From Erythrobacter sp. SG61-1L (GTDB lineage: Bacteria > Pseudomonadota > Alphaproteobacteria > Sphingomonadales > Sphingomonadaceae), in contig NZ_JXQC01000003.1 in assembly GCF_001305965.1 (NCBI RefSeq), forward strand, positions 806,001 through 870,000: a stretch of DNA of 64,000 nt, given 5' to 3'. The notes beneath the pieces were generated by a model. That model worked only from the letters and a program-made list of their open reading frames with translations, was not told the origin of the DNA and did no database searches. The position numbers were made by a program, and so were the translations under genes. Below, piece by piece: positions 52,906 to 62,071 of this stretch; the stretch's first letter is position 1, and each line of letters starts with the position of its first letter.

Positions 52906-55074
52906 CTATTCCTCGCTCTGGTTGAGTGCCTGATCGAACAGCGCAAACGCGCTTGCCCCGCCTGCTTTGACCTCGCCCCCGGTGGTCTTTGGATCACCTC
53001 CTTCCGGCAGGAGGGGCACAGGCCGCGCCCAGACGGGCAGGCGGGCCTCATCGGTCCAGATGTTCTTCTCATTGTCGGGCCGCAGCATCAGCCGGGCCGC
53101 CTCGTTGTACCCATAGAGGTCGAGGCTTTCGTTCGGGCCGCTGCGTTTCCACTTCCCGTCGATCAGCGTCTCACCGAAGAACTGATCGATGTAGAAACCT
53201 TCCAGCTCGCGCGGGAAGGCGCATTGGCCCGGCTTCGGAGCGCCGTCGCGGCCCGGCCTGACAGCCAGGCGTTCCAGCGTCAGTTCCTTGGCCCGGTCGG
53301 CCCCGATATTGTATTCCAGCGTCACCGGTTCGACCGGCTTGCCGTTCTCGTCCTTGTCGACCTTGCGCGGGTCGCTCAGGATCGGGCGCTTGCCGGCGAA
53401 GCCCTTGACCAGCTTTACCTTGGACCATCCGCCCCAGGCATAGCCCTTGCGCATGGCGCGACGGGCAAATTCGCGGGCCTTCCACGTCACGTTGCCGTCG
53501 CCGCTATCGATGCATGTCACCGCGACGGGCAGGGCCAGGTCCGGTCTGCCTTCGATGGGGAAGCGCCGGGCAACCACCATGTCGAGCAGGACGGACCAGT
53601 CATCGATGTTCCCGGCCAGATTGATGTCACGCCAGATTCCATCGCTGTGGAGCCGCTGACGCAGCGTCTGGCGATCGATCAGCCATGACCGGGCTTCGAG
53701 ATCCCAGCCCAGCCACATCACGTCGAAATAGCGTCCGCCCGTATCCACCGCAGCGGTTACGAAGCGGACGCCTTCCGGGATCGTGCCCCGGTCGTAACCG
53801 GCTTCCCTGACACGATCCTTGAGGACCTTTGCCGAGACGCCGCCCGTAGTGGCCGCGCCTTCGAAGATTTCCCCCAGCGCCTTGCTGAGGAATTCCTTGA
53901 GTACGGACACGTCCTGCGTCCGCTCGAACTTGATCAGCGCGGCTTCGTACTCACGGGCCAGCTTGCCCACCGTCACCGATTTCAGCAGCAGGCCATGCAC
54001 CCAGAAGCCGTGCGTCTCGGTGTCGGCCATTTCGCCCAGAATGCCTTCGACCGCGTCGAAGGTCTGGCCCCGGTGCAGCCAGCCAAAGGTGCCGTTCTTC
54101 TCGCCCTCGCGCAGCGCCTCATCCACCATGGCGCGGCGCTGCACATCGCTCAGTTTTGCCCCGCAATGGGGGCAGAGCATGTGGGCACTGCGTTCCGCCA
54201 AATCGATCCTCGCGTCATTGGAGAGGTTCGCGTTGCGGTTCCATGTCAGCTTGAATTCCGGGATCTCGTCCCAGAACTTCGTGGCATAGGCCGCGGCATA
54301 TTTCCGGCACCGCTTCGCCGCGCAGCGCATCACGTAGATGCCCCGGCTCGAATCCTCGAAACAGGCCGCTACGCCACTGGCCCAGCCAAGGTCGGGGTGC
54401 GACATGATCGCGCCCTTGCGCCGGCTGCCCAGCAGCTTCTGGCGCCCATCCATCTGAGTCTTCGGCGTTGCGGCGTATTTTTTGGCCCAGGCGTCCGGTT
54501 CGTCCATTTCCATGAACACCGGCTGCCGGTTTCGGAACGTCGAATCCTTGGCGCTGAGCCATTCGACGGGATAGCCGTTGATGCGCTTGAACGTGTCGGT
54601 ATTCTCGCCCCGTTCCTTGCCGACGCGGGCGGAAAGGTCCGGGTTCAGGTCGAACATCGGTTTCACGACATTGCGGCAGTAATCCGTCACTGCCTCATCG
54701 CTGTTCAACACCCACGACACATGGCCCATGGGACCGAGCCGGATCATCTTGAACAGGTAGTTTTCAGCAATTGCCGTCCCGCCGCTGCGAGACGGTTTCG
54801 GCATCACCAGCACGTTGCACTTGGGGTTGTCCAGCGCGTGCATCGGCCCGACATTGTAGGGCGTCAGCCAGCGGTCATACCGCACCACCGCGCCGCCCTC
54901 CGCGCCGGGCAGGAGGCGGTATTTCTCTGCGCAATCGACGGTGCTGATCTGCTCCGGTGGCTGGTATAGTTCCAGCGCTTCACCCAGCAGATCGAGCGGG
55001 TCTTTCAGGAATTCCCCGGCCGCAAGCGCCTTGACCTGGCGTTGCAGGCTTGCCGGGCTAAGCAGCGCCTCCAT
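52906..55074 (-). CDS. large terminase subunit, GpA family
   Basis: This 722-residue terminase has an ATPase motif that reads KPSRSGGT (93-100), like the deviant Walker A of lambda gpA (KSARVGYS). ADNA-nuclease region with VDTGGRYFDVMWLGW follows, and DSGDGNVTW lies further on. It pumps DNA into the prohead and cuts concatemers. It overlaps the small subunit by 17 bases. Confidence 0.92.
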   Translation of the reverse strand: MEALLSPASLQRQVKALAAGEFLKDPLDLLGEALELYQPPEQISTVDCAEKYRLLPGAEGGAVVRYDRWLTPYNVGPMHALDNPKCNVLVMPKPSRSGGTAIAENYLFKMIRLGPMGHVSWVLNSDEAVTDYCRNVVKPMFDLNPDLSARVGKERGENTDTFKRINGYPVEWLSAKDSTFRNRQPVFMEMDEPDAWAKKYAATPKTQMDGRQKLLGSRRKGAIMSHPDLGWASGVAACFEDSSRGIYVMRCAAKRCRKYAAAYATKFWDEIPEFKLTWNRNANLSNDARIDLAERSAHMLCPHCGAKLSDVQRRAMVDEALREGEKNGTFGWLHRGQTFDAVEGILGEMADTETHGFWVHGLLLKSVTVGKLAREYEAALIKFERTQDVSVLKEFLSKALGEIFEGAATTGGVSAKVLKDRVREAGYDRGTIPEGVRFVTAAVDTGGRYFDVMWLGWDLEARSWLIDRQTLRQRLHSDGIWRDINLAGNIDDWSVLLDMVVARRFPIEGRPDLALPVAVTCIDSGDGNVTWKAREFARRAMRKGYAWGGWSKVKLVKGFAGKRPILSDPRKVDKDENGKPVEPVTLEYNIGADRAKELTLERLAVRPGRDGAPKPGQCAFPRELEGFYIDQFFGETLIDGKWKRSGPNESLDLYGYNEAARLMLRPDNEKNIWTDEARLPVWARPVPLLPEGGDPKTTGGEVKAGGASAFALFDQALNQSEE

Positions 55075-55708
55075 TCAGGCCGCTTTGCCCCATCTCACCG
55101 AGACATTCCTTGGCCGCCCGCTGCTGGGTAAGCATAAGCGAGCGGAAAGCATCTTCGACCGAACTCCTGATTTCTGCCGGCCATTGGCCGAGCGGGTCCA
55201 TTTTCTGCACGGCCTGCAATCCAGCATCCTGCATCGCGGCGAACATCTTGCGCGTCGCCGTCGCGGCCTTCGTCGCGTCGATCAGGCGCCCCTGGCGCTC
55301 CTGCGCGTCCTGAACCTGTATCGACAGGCTCACCATCTCGCGGGTCTCGCGAATGTCGAAATCGTCCGGCACCGCCTCAAGCGCAGCGCCTCCCGCGATG
55401 TCCTTCATGGCGCGAGCCTTGGCCGATGCTGCATCGCGCTCGGCTTCGAAATGCCGGATCAGGAACAGGATCGTGGCGCGCGGTTCGAATTCCCATTCGA
55501 TCCCGTTGCCACCGCGAACGAAGCAGCCTGCCTGTTCCATTCCGGGCACGGTATCGCACCAGCCCCGCAGGACGGGGCGGCTCACGCCCAGCAACCGCAT
55601 CATCGGCTCGAAGCTGAGCTTTTCACCGCATGCGATCTGGCGCGCATTCTCGATTGCGGCATCAAGCCGTTTCAGCCTGGCAGTGAGCGATGTAGCGTTG
55701 CGGGCCAT
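55058..55708 (-). CDS. small terminase subunit (Nu1-like)
   Basis: This 216-residue protein has an N-terminal winged-helix/HTH part (SFEPMMRLLGVSRPVLRGWC) followed by a helical oligomerisation region. It recognises the packaging site. It overlaps the large terminase gene, and the late block begins here. Confidence 0.8.
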   Translation of the reverse strand: MARNATSLTARLKRLDAAIENARQIACGEKLSFEPMMRLLGVSRPVLRGWCDTVPGMEQAGCFVRGGNGIEWEFEPRATILFLIRHFEAERDAASAKARAMKDIAGGAALEAVPDDFDIRETREMVSLSIQVQDAQERQGRLIDATKAATATRKMFAAMQDAGLQAVQKMDPLGQWPAEIRSSVEDAFRSLMLTQQRAAKECLGEMGQSGLNGGAA

Positions 55709-55747
55709 CCGTCAGAAAGTCCCGTAATTCTGCCGTTTTTTGGGCAT

Positions 55748-55770
55748 GAAAAACCCCGCGCGGGGCGGGG
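55748..55770 (-). terminator. terminator between early and late blocks
   Basis: On the minus strand GGGGCGGGG-type GC stem CCCCGC-GCGGGG is followed by TTTTTCA. It lies between the early genes and terminase, so late transcription needs antitermination or a late promoter. Confidence 0.75.
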
Positions 55771-55829
55771 CTGTCCGCTCTTGGCGGATTTGTAGATTTC
55801 GGAAAAGATGTGCTGAATTGGTCCCCATG

Positions 55830-56549
55830 TCAATCCTCGCCGTCACCGGCACGCTGGACAAGTCGGACACCGAAGTCCTGATAGAACCTTACCAGTGCAG
55901 TAGCAAGCGCGCTGAACAGCTTGGTTTCCTTGCCATTTCGGCAGGTTCCTGCGCGGGCTTTGCGCGGTGAATTATCTTCAAGAACGATCGCCTCGAAGAA
56001 CTTGCGGTGACGGGGTTTGAAGATATCCCGCGCTGCCCGATATTCCTCGCGGGCAACTGCTTCCCATTCGGCAATAGGCATCCGCGTTGAGGGCGCCATT
56101 ACGCGGCCCGGCATTGTTCCCTGGATTCCATATCGAGCAATTGCGACACGGCCATCAAGGCCAGTCAATTCATAGATCTCCCTGTAGCGCTTACAGGCCA
56201 TCATGGCTTCGAAACTCAGCTTTCCGTCCGAGCAGAGCCTGACCACGACAGGGACGGCAAGCCGCTTGACGGTCTTGATGACCCGCACCGTGCCCTTGGG
56301 CTGCTTGGGAATGAATGCCGTTGTGTCGGCCTTTTCCAGCCACTCCTGCGTAGGTTCGACCACGGTTCCAGCCAGGTTGACGAACACGCCTTCCCTGACC
56401 TCCATCTCCGCCTGTTCGCGAAACGCCTCACGGTTGCGGTCGGCCTTGTCGCGCGCCAGCATGTCGCTGACCCTGCGCCGCTCAGCGGCTTGTTCCGAAC
56501 GGATGCGGCGCAGGGTTCCGGCAGGTGATTTCTCTTTATATTCAGTCAC
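55830..56549 (-). CDS. last early gene, candidate late regulator
   Basis: This 239-residue basic, mostly helical protein begins with a basic N-terminus (RRIRSEQAAERRRVSDML). It contains VRLCSDGKLSFEAMMACKRYREIYEL and lies directly upstream of the terminator before the terminases, the place of lambda Q. No family is recognised; the role is from position only. Confidence 0.6.
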   Translation of the reverse strand: MTEYKEKSPAGTLRRIRSEQAAERRRVSDMLARDKADRNREAFREQAEMEVREGVFVNLAGTVVEPTQEWLEKADTTAFIPKQPKGTVRVIKTVKRLAVPVVVRLCSDGKLSFEAMMACKRYREIYELTGLDGRVAIARYGIQGTMPGRVMAPSTRMPIAEWEAVAREEYRAARDIFKPRHRKFFEAIVLEDNSPRKARAGTCRNGKETKLFSALATALVRFYQDFGVRLVQRAGDGED

Positions 56550-56550
56550 T

Positions 56551-56766
56551 TCAAACCTTACCCTTATCCAAACCGTAAGCTTTCACGGCCAATAGATCGA
56601 GCTGCTTCTGGTCAGTCCAGTTAGACAGCCACGCCCGGTTGATCAGCACGATTTCGCCGTCACTGGCGTCGTAGGCCTCCTTGGCCTTGCGCAGGGCATT
56701 GGCCGGGTCAGGATCGCGCATCGACCCGGCAAAGCGTCCCAGAGATGATCGGATAGGGCCGCTCAC
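56551..56766 (-). CDS. phage hypothetical protein
   Basis: This 71-residue protein starts with a GTG in GTGA overlap with the upstream gene. It contains AKEAYDASDGEIVLINRAWLSNW. No domain is recognised. Confidence 0.55.
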   Translation of the reverse strand: MSGPIRSSLGRFAGSMRDPDPANALRKAKEAYDASDGEIVLINRAWLSNWTDQKQLDLLAVKAYGLDKGKV

Positions 56767-56951
56767 CAGCACGTTCCCTTGAGGCGCTTCACGAAGGCCT
56801 TGCGGCGCTTCTCGGGCAGTTTGGCGGCGTACCGCAGCCCGGCCTTGGGGTTGGGCTTCATCAGCGCGTCGAGCCGGGCCCTAACCTCGGCCTTGCGCTG
56901 CTCGGCTTCGCTGCGCACAGGCGCACCATCGGTATGATCCGGGGTTTTCAT
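56763..56951 (-). CDS. phage basic small protein
   Basis: This 62-residue Lys/Arg-rich protein (RYAAKLPEKRRKAFVKRLKG) is coupled on both sides and may bind nucleic acid. Confidence 0.5.
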   Translation of the reverse strand: MKTPDHTDGAPVRSEAEQRKAEVRARLDALMKPNPKAGLRYAAKLPEKRRKAFVKRLKGTCW

Positions 56952-57157
56952 GCGATCCTCGTCAGCAGTTCGGCGCGATAGGCCAGACCGATCCGGTTCA
57001 GCGCTGCGAACCCGTCATACATCCCGAAGCCGCGCGTCACGGTGAAGTGATCCGGAACGTCATAGGCCGGGACAAGCATTCGGCCCTGAGCATCCTCTGT
57101 GGCACCCAGGAGCGCCGCGTCGATCAGGTCCGGTTTCAGGAGTTGGGGCAGGTTCAT
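56948..57157 (-). CDS. phage hypothetical protein
   Basis: This 69-residue protein is coupled to the neighbouring genes by four-base overlaps. No domain is recognised. Confidence 0.55.
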   Translation of the reverse strand: MNLPQLLKPDLIDAALLGATEDAQGRMLVPAYDVPDHFTVTRGFGMYDGFAALNRIGLAYRAELLTRIA

Positions 57158-57849
57158 GCAGCACCTCCATCGCGTTCGCTGGGGAACCTGTCTCCAAGCG
57201 CGGCCTTGATCTGGCCGAGGCTTTCCGGATTGCCCAGAGCGACCGGACGGCGAAGATACCGGACGATCTCGCCAGCCTCGTTCTTCTCCGGCAGGACATA
57301 GCCCTTGTCCGCGGCGTGATGCTTCCAGCGCTCCGGCAGGGCGTCGATCTGGGCCTGCTCCATCTCGCCCCATTTCAGGGCCCGCATCGCGTCGTCGTAT
57401 CTGGCCTGGATTTCGTTATCGTAGAGCGATCGAGCGTAGCGCTTCGACTTGGCATCACGCCGTTCCCAGCGAGAGATGATCTCAACGCACTCAGGCGGCG
57501 AGGGCATGAACTTGCAGTGGTTCAGCGCATGATCGCGCAGGAAGCGGATGGCCGGCTTCGGATATTTCCCCAACACATGGACGTAGGCGGCGATGAGCAG
57601 TTCGCCGGTCACAACGCCAGCCTGCTTCCGAGGGAGAACGGTCAGCATCCGAAGTTCTTCCTCCAGCGCAGCCGGATCGCAGGGAGGATATTCCGGCAGG
57701 TCATATTCCGCCACCTTGCGCACCGCTGCGAGGTCCGCGTCACTCAAGCGCTTCGGAAGCGCCCGCAGCGCGTCGAGCAGCGATCCGGTTGTCGAGAGCG
57801 ATCTCAAATCCGTCTCGGTTGTCGTAACGGGAAGATTGGCCTGTTCCAT
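57154..57849 (-). CDS. probable replication-associated protein
   Basis: This 231-residue protein lies downstream of, and overlaps by 110 bases, the DUF1376 gene. The order resembles the lambda O/P pair, so it might be a helicase loader; no P-loop is visible. The middle carries YVHVLGKYPKPAIRFLRDH. Confidence 0.6.
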   Translation of the reverse strand: MEQANLPVTTTETDLRSLSTTGSLLDALRALPKRLSDADLAAVRKVAEYDLPEYPPCDPAALEEELRMLTVLPRKQAGVVTGELLIAAYVHVLGKYPKPAIRFLRDHALNHCKFMPSPPECVEIISRWERRDAKSKRYARSLYDNEIQARYDDAMRALKWGEMEQAQIDALPERWKHHAADKGYVLPEKNEAGEIVRYLRRPVALGNPESLGQIKAALGDRFPSERDGGAA

Positions 57850-58564
57850 TGTTCCGATCCTTGAGAGGGTAAACGTCAGTCCAGTTTTTCAGGGTCGATT
57901 GGTCCAGCACGGCGCCGGGGTCGCACCCCGAGGTTCGCAGTTCGTCCAATTTCCCGATGAGCATCTTCGCTGCCCGAGCGGTGGGCATCTTGCCGAAGCG
58001 CTTCCGCATCTCGATGAACCCGTTCCACGGCTCAGTCGGAATCCACTCCGGGATCTCCGGCCAGTCCTTCCCGCGAGATTTCTTCGTGGGGGATATAGGG
58101 GGGGAAGATACGTTAGTATCTTCTATGTGGTTGTGGTTGTGGTTAGTTGAAACGGTCGTTGAAGCATCCGTCGCAACGCCCGTTGAACCTAAGTTACTGT
58201 TTTTTCTGTCATCAGGCTTGGACTTGCGGCTTTTGCTACGTGCACTGCTAAGTCCTGCGTCTCTGGCACTTCCGACCCTACTTAGGGCGTTAGTTACCTC
58301 CACATCTGCCTTCGAATTGCGGATCTGGCCGTCGCGGATGTAGAGCTTTCCGCGCTCCATCAGCACCTTCTTTATCCGCTTCCAGACGCGCAGATCGACC
58401 CGGCACCACCCGGCAATGAAGTGGTCATCGTCAGGCAAATTCCCGTCGCGGGTGTAGATGAGATCCAGAACGGTGTTGTAGGCACCGCGCTCCTCAAGGG
58501 TGAGTTCCATCATCCCGTTGAGGGCTGCATCTGGGTCGCGTTTGTACCATTTGATCTGGCCCAT
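57740..58564 (-). CDS. DUF1376 replication protein
   Basis: This 274-residue protein has N-terminal DUF1376 (KWYKRDPDAALNGMMELTLEERG ... DGNLPDDDHFIAGW), a wing-type DNA-binding fold in phage replication initiators. A low-complexity linker (TNHNHNHIED) and a C-terminal part follow. It may bind the phage origin. The linker comes from a GTG-GTT repeat in the DNA. Confidence 0.78.
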   Translation of the reverse strand: MGQIKWYKRDPDAALNGMMELTLEERGAYNTVLDLIYTRDGNLPDDDHFIAGWCRVDLRVWKRIKKVLMERGKLYIRDGQIRNSKADVEVTNALSRVGSARDAGLSSARSKSRKSKPDDRKNSNLGSTGVATDASTTVSTNHNHNHIEDTNVSSPPISPTKKSRGKDWPEIPEWIPTEPWNGFIEMRKRFGKMPTARAAKMLIGKLDELRTSGCDPGAVLDQSTLKNWTDVYPLKDRNNGTGQSSRYDNRDGFEIALDNRIAARRAAGASEALE

Positions 58565-58977
58565 CAGAGAACCCTCCACCGCTTGCAGCCAAGGCGATCA
58601 TGGCGGTGATAAGGGACGCCGCAGGCGATGCAGGGATCGCGGGTCTGTATGACCGGTGCGGCTTCCTCTTTGACCTGCGCTGGAGGTCTTTCCGAGCGAT
58701 CACGCGGCACATGGTTCTTTGACTTGGGGACCACAGGCTTTCCGGTCCGTTTGCCCGTTTCCAGAACGGTCACAACACGCCGATTGCTGATGATCTGAAC
58801 CTTGATGCGCTTTGCGATGACCAGCTTGGAGAACAGCTTCTGGACCTGCTCCGAACTGGTCAGCCCGATCGCGTCGGCAAGGCCTGTGTTACCTTCAAGA
58901 ACGGTTCCAGCATCGGCTACGGCTTCGATATGGCGCAGCAGCAAATTTTCATGGGCCAAGGTGCCATAAACTACCAT
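58564..58977 (-). CDS. phage winged-helix-like protein with Cys/His tail
   Basis: This 137-residue protein has an N-terminal HTH-like half (ADAIGLTSSEQVQKLFSKL) and a C-terminal CIACGVPYHRHDRLGC that could bind zinc. It is coupled to both neighbours. It could be a replication or transcription factor. Confidence 0.6.
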   Translation of the reverse strand: MVVYGTLAHENLLLRHIEAVADAGTVLEGNTGLADAIGLTSSEQVQKLFSKLVIAKRIKVQIISNRRVVTVLETGKRTGKPVVPKSKNHVPRDRSERPPAQVKEEAAPVIQTRDPCIACGVPYHRHDRLGCKRWRVL

Positions 58978-59453
58978 TGCTCCACCGCCTTGCGCACGTC
59001 ATTGCCAAAGCAGGTCAGGTAGGGCCCCTTCACGGCAACGAGGCCGGAAGACCACATCTGCGGTGCCATCTTATCGCTGACGCGCCAGCAGCCAGAATTT
59101 TCAGGGTCCTTGCTGCGCCAGGCCTCTAACAGAGCGAGGACGATATTGTCCGGCAGGGTGTCAGCGAACCTTTCAGGATCGGGGAAACCGGGCTCGGAAA
59201 ACTCGACCAGCAGGCTGCGCAGATAGTCAATCTCGGCCCGGCGCATCGCCTTGTCTTCGCTGCTTTTGAGGCGGTGTAACCGTTGCGGACGACGCTCGTG
59301 GGCAATGCAGCCCTCGATGTAGGTAAGCGGTATCGTCTCGCTGTAATGGTGCCGGGTGAGCTTCTGGATCTTTCCGGCGTCGCTGATGTAGGTCGCGAGA
59401 TGCGCGGCGTAGCCCTGCGGGCTGACGTGATCGAGGCTTTCGTAATGGCTCAC
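58971..59453 (-). CDS. phage hypothetical protein with possible HTH
   Basis: This 160-residue protein begins SHYESLDHVSPQGYAAHL. It may belong to a chromosome-partition or regulatory type, but no family is firm. It is coupled to the RuvC-like gene upstream by ATGA. Confidence 0.55.
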   Translation of the reverse strand: MSHYESLDHVSPQGYAAHLATYISDAGKIQKLTRHHYSETIPLTYIEGCIAHERRPQRLHRLKSSEDKAMRRAEIDYLRSLLVEFSEPGFPDPERFADTLPDNIVLALLEAWRSKDPENSGCWRVSDKMAPQMWSSGLVAVKGPYLTCFGNDVRKAVEQW

Positions 59454-60052
59454 GACACAACCTCCAACGGAGGCAGCAGGATGTTCTCCATGCGCCAGGG
59501 TGGTGTGATGTGTTCATGGAAGACCAGCGCGAAGTCGCAGATTCCGATCGCGTCTGCCTCGTCGTAATTGCGCGGCGCGAAGCCGAGCTGTTTACAGCGC
59601 GACAATGTATGTTGCTTTAGAGCATCTCTGGCCGAGACCTTCTTGCCCGTCCGCTCACGTTTCGCCCGTGCTCTTCGCTGAGTGTCCTTGACGAGGTCGG
59701 ATGTTACAAAATCTTTCCGCCAGGTAGAGACGTTAATGGCGTAGACGCGGCATCCGTAGGCGTGCGCAAAACTCTCGACATGAGCAGCAAGGCCAGACGC
59801 GAGGGAAAGTGCGCGAAGATTTGTATTGCCGTTGAGGTTTGCAGGCAAAATTGCCTGCTCATAGTAGATCACATCAAACCCTGCCGCAGCGTGCAGTTCG
59901 GCAAGCATTTCATGACATTTGGTGAAAACCCCGCCGTCAGTTGTGAATTCACTGCCGAGCCGCTGACTGCCGTATCTGGGGGCCAGCCAACCCTTGTGCC
60001 AGACACACCATCCTGTGTTCGACTTGGAAAGGTCGAGAGCTAAGAGCCTCAT
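59450..60052 (-). CDS. RuvC-like Holliday junction resolvase
   Basis: This 200-residue RNase-H-fold resolvase has Asp7 in LLALDLSKSNTGW, Glu65 in YYEQA and Asp164/Asp167 in YDEADAIGI. It would resolve recombination or replication intermediates before packaging. It has been gained as an early gene and is coupled on both sides. Confidence 0.82.
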   Translation of the reverse strand: MRLLALDLSKSNTGWCVWHKGWLAPRYGSQRLGSEFTTDGGVFTKCHEMLAELHAAAGFDVIYYEQAILPANLNGNTNLRALSLASGLAAHVESFAHAYGCRVYAINVSTWRKDFVTSDLVKDTQRRARAKRERTGKKVSARDALKQHTLSRCKQLGFAPRNYDEADAIGICDFALVFHEHITPPWRMENILLPPLEVVS

Positions 60053-60675
60053 GCCGCTCGCCCATGGTTAGGATGAAAGCCATGCTCGCGTTCAGCCGCT
60101 CGACGTGCTGCAATCGCGTCGATCTTACTGGTGAAGTAACCAAGGTGAATGCGTCCAGTTTCTGATTTAATCTCTGCTCGCCACTTTCCCGCATGACGAG
60201 CCCAATAGACGCCGTGTGCGCCAGAGCGGTTGCTGGCCAAGAGACGGCGGTTTTTCGTGTTGGTTCGACGCGAGACCATCCGCAAATTTTCCAAGCGGTT
60301 GTCGCATCGGTCGCCGTTGATGTGGTCGATTTCTGTTGGCCATTCTCCGTACACGATTGCCCAAGCGATGCGATGCGCGAGGAAGCCTGTGCGCCCCATT
60401 ATCGGACCCGCCTGATAACCGTGGCTGCCGCAAGTTCGGAATGTCTCCTTCCCAGCAAACTGAGAGTTCCACGCCTGGCGTTTGGAAGGTGGTGCATCCG
60501 GCCAGCTATCGGCAGTCCTTGCCAACCAATACAGCTTTCCCGTCTCCGGTTCATAACGGAGCAAACGCCGAAGCAGTGCTGGGTCGATCTGGTTTATAGG
60601 CTTGGTCAAAATCTCGCCCCCGGTGAATGTCGCCATCGTCGGGATCGGCCGAAACCGATCCCTCGGGGGCGTCAC
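60049..60675 (-). CDS. HNH endonuclease with AP2-type domain (second copy)
   Basis: This 208-residue protein has HRIAWAIVYGEWPTEIDHINGDRCDNRLENLR and then a C-terminal AP2-like domain (SGAHGVYWARHAGKWRAEI). It has the same layout as the 21449-21967 gene. Codon use is AT-richer than its neighbours. The start may be ATG 60675 or 60636. Confidence 0.85.
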   Translation of the reverse strand: MTPPRDRFRPIPTMATFTGGEILTKPINQIDPALLRRLLRYEPETGKLYWLARTADSWPDAPPSKRQAWNSQFAGKETFRTCGSHGYQAGPIMGRTGFLAHRIAWAIVYGEWPTEIDHINGDRCDNRLENLRMVSRRTNTKNRRLLASNRSGAHGVYWARHAGKWRAEIKSETGRIHLGYFTSKIDAIAARRAAEREHGFHPNHGRAA

Positions 60676-61187
60676 TCAGCAGCTTCGGCTTCACCGGCTG
60701 CATCCGCTTCGGCCTGTGCCGTCTCGGTGCTGGGCCGGTTCTTCTGGGCCGCCAGTTCTTCCTCGCTGGCCTCGAATCCGTCATCGGCCGGCTTGCCATG
60801 CAGGGTTGCCAGCTTGGGGCGTTCGCGTTCGCCGGTGGGAATCACCTCGTTACCGTCCTCGCCATTGGCGAGCGTCACGAGATCGCGGGGCAGGAACAGC
60901 TTGCGGTGTTTCAGGCCTTCGCTGAGCGCCAGAAGCATATGATCGCGCTTGGCGTCTTCCTGATTTTCGAGATGGACGATGAAATCCAGCACCTTGCGCG
61001 GGAAATGGCATTCGTCCTTGATCAGGGAATAGGGATCGCTCAGGTCGCCGCGCAGTTCCGCGAGCCGGGCCTGCTTGGCCTTGATCTGGTTGTCGTAGAT
61101 CTCAAATGCCCGCTCGGCATCGGGCCGCGAATATTCACCGCTGATGCCGGCGCCTTCGCCGTCTTCCTTCCTGGCTGCACTGGCCAT
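60672..61187 (-). CDS. phage early helical protein
   Basis: This 171-residue helical protein (ERAFEIYDNQIKAKQARLAELRG) has a charged, Glu/Ala-rich tail. No family is recognised. It ends in ATGA overlap with the HNH gene. Confidence 0.6.
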   Translation of the reverse strand: MASAARKEDGEGAGISGEYSRPDAERAFEIYDNQIKAKQARLAELRGDLSDPYSLIKDECHFPRKVLDFIVHLENQEDAKRDHMLLALSEGLKHRKLFLPRDLVTLANGEDGNEVIPTGERERPKLATLHGKPADDGFEASEEELAAQKNRPSTETAQAEADAAGEAEAAE

Positions 61188-61188
61188 G

Positions 61189-61797
61189 TTATTCTCCTTT
61201 CGCTTTCAAAGTTTGCGTGAGCCAACCCCACGACTTTCCTTCTGAGATTTGCTGAATTGCAGCCTTGGTCACGCCAAACTGCGCGGCAATTTTGGACAGT
61301 GAAGTTGTGCCGATGAGGCACCAGATTGCTCTGACATCGTTCTCGGTAAGCTTGGATCGATCAGCCTTTTCACCACGAGCATCTGTTCCATGGATGAGGC
61401 GGTCAGCTTGATTTTCCGATGGAGTTGCCCAGCGAACATGCTTTGGGTTCACGCAACCAAGATGGCCATTTCCGCAGGAGTGCGCTGCAACGTGCGATGA
61501 GGTTGGAGGCGGACCGTATTTTATCTCGCAAACCAGTCTGTGAACGCTCCAGTGCCTTCCTCCGAAGGTAATCTGGCCGTAGCCACGCCCGTACTTTGAG
61601 AACGGCCAAAAAATGCAGTCATTGGAGTAGTTGAGCAGCACACTCTCAATCATGTATGCCGATGGGGCGCCGAGTGTTCGTTTATCGTGAAGCGCGTCTC
61701 CATAACGCCTCCACGCCGCATAATGCTTACGGCAGAAGCCCTTCGCATCGTGAGAGGTGGGGCAACCATCCACAGAGCAGACTTTGTTTGCTTTCAT
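61189..61797 (-). CDS. HNH endonuclease with C-terminal HTH
   Basis: This 202-residue protein carries Zn-type Cys/His (CSVDGCPTSHDAKGFCRKHY), an HNH core (VHRLVC ... HSCGNGHLGCVNPKHVRWAT) and a C-terminal HTH (LSKIAAQFGVTKAAIQQI). Chosen start ATG 61797. It is another homing-type enzyme, so the early region carries at least two. Confidence 0.82.
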   Translation of the reverse strand: MKANKVCSVDGCPTSHDAKGFCRKHYAAWRRYGDALHDKRTLGAPSAYMIESVLLNYSNDCIFWPFSKYGRGYGQITFGGRHWSVHRLVCEIKYGPPPTSSHVAAHSCGNGHLGCVNPKHVRWATPSENQADRLIHGTDARGEKADRSKLTENDVRAIWCLIGTTSLSKIAAQFGVTKAAIQQISEGKSWGWLTQTLKAKGE

Positions 61798-61798
61798 T

Positions 61799-62071
61799 TC
61801 AGGCGGCCTTCTCGGCGCGCTTGCGGCGATTGGCCTCGTCAGCCTTGATCCGGGCCGCTTCGCGCTGTTCGCGTGCCTTGCGGCCGATTTCAGCATCTGC
61901 GCGGAACTGGACGAATTGCGCTTCAAGGCGTCCGAGCTGGCGGGCGCGATCCTTGAGCAGGGCGCGCATCTTGATCCGATCATTGATCAGCCAGACCAGC
62001 ACTATGATCGAGACAGCATAGGCCGCGCCGAGTATCAGAATTGCGGTAGTCGCTTGCATCGTTCCCTCCAT
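61799..62071 (-). CDS. membrane-anchored coiled-coil small protein
   Basis: This 90-residue protein has an N-terminal membrane helix (AILILGAAYAVSIIVLVWLI) and a charged helix. Possibly an exclusion or lysis-inhibition function; unknown. Confidence 0.6.
   Translation of the reverse strand: MEGTMQATTAILILGAAYAVSIIVLVWLINDRIKMRALLKDRARQLGRLEAQFVQFRADAEIGRKAREQREAARIKADEANRRKRAEKAA

Noticed and set aside
56100-57000. Attachment site or integrase in the early region
   Set aside because: No recombinase motifs were seen anywhere in the window; it must lie beyond 64 kb.
58120-58150. GTGGTT repeat
   Set aside because: It encodes the Asn-His linker of the DUF1376 protein and is short.
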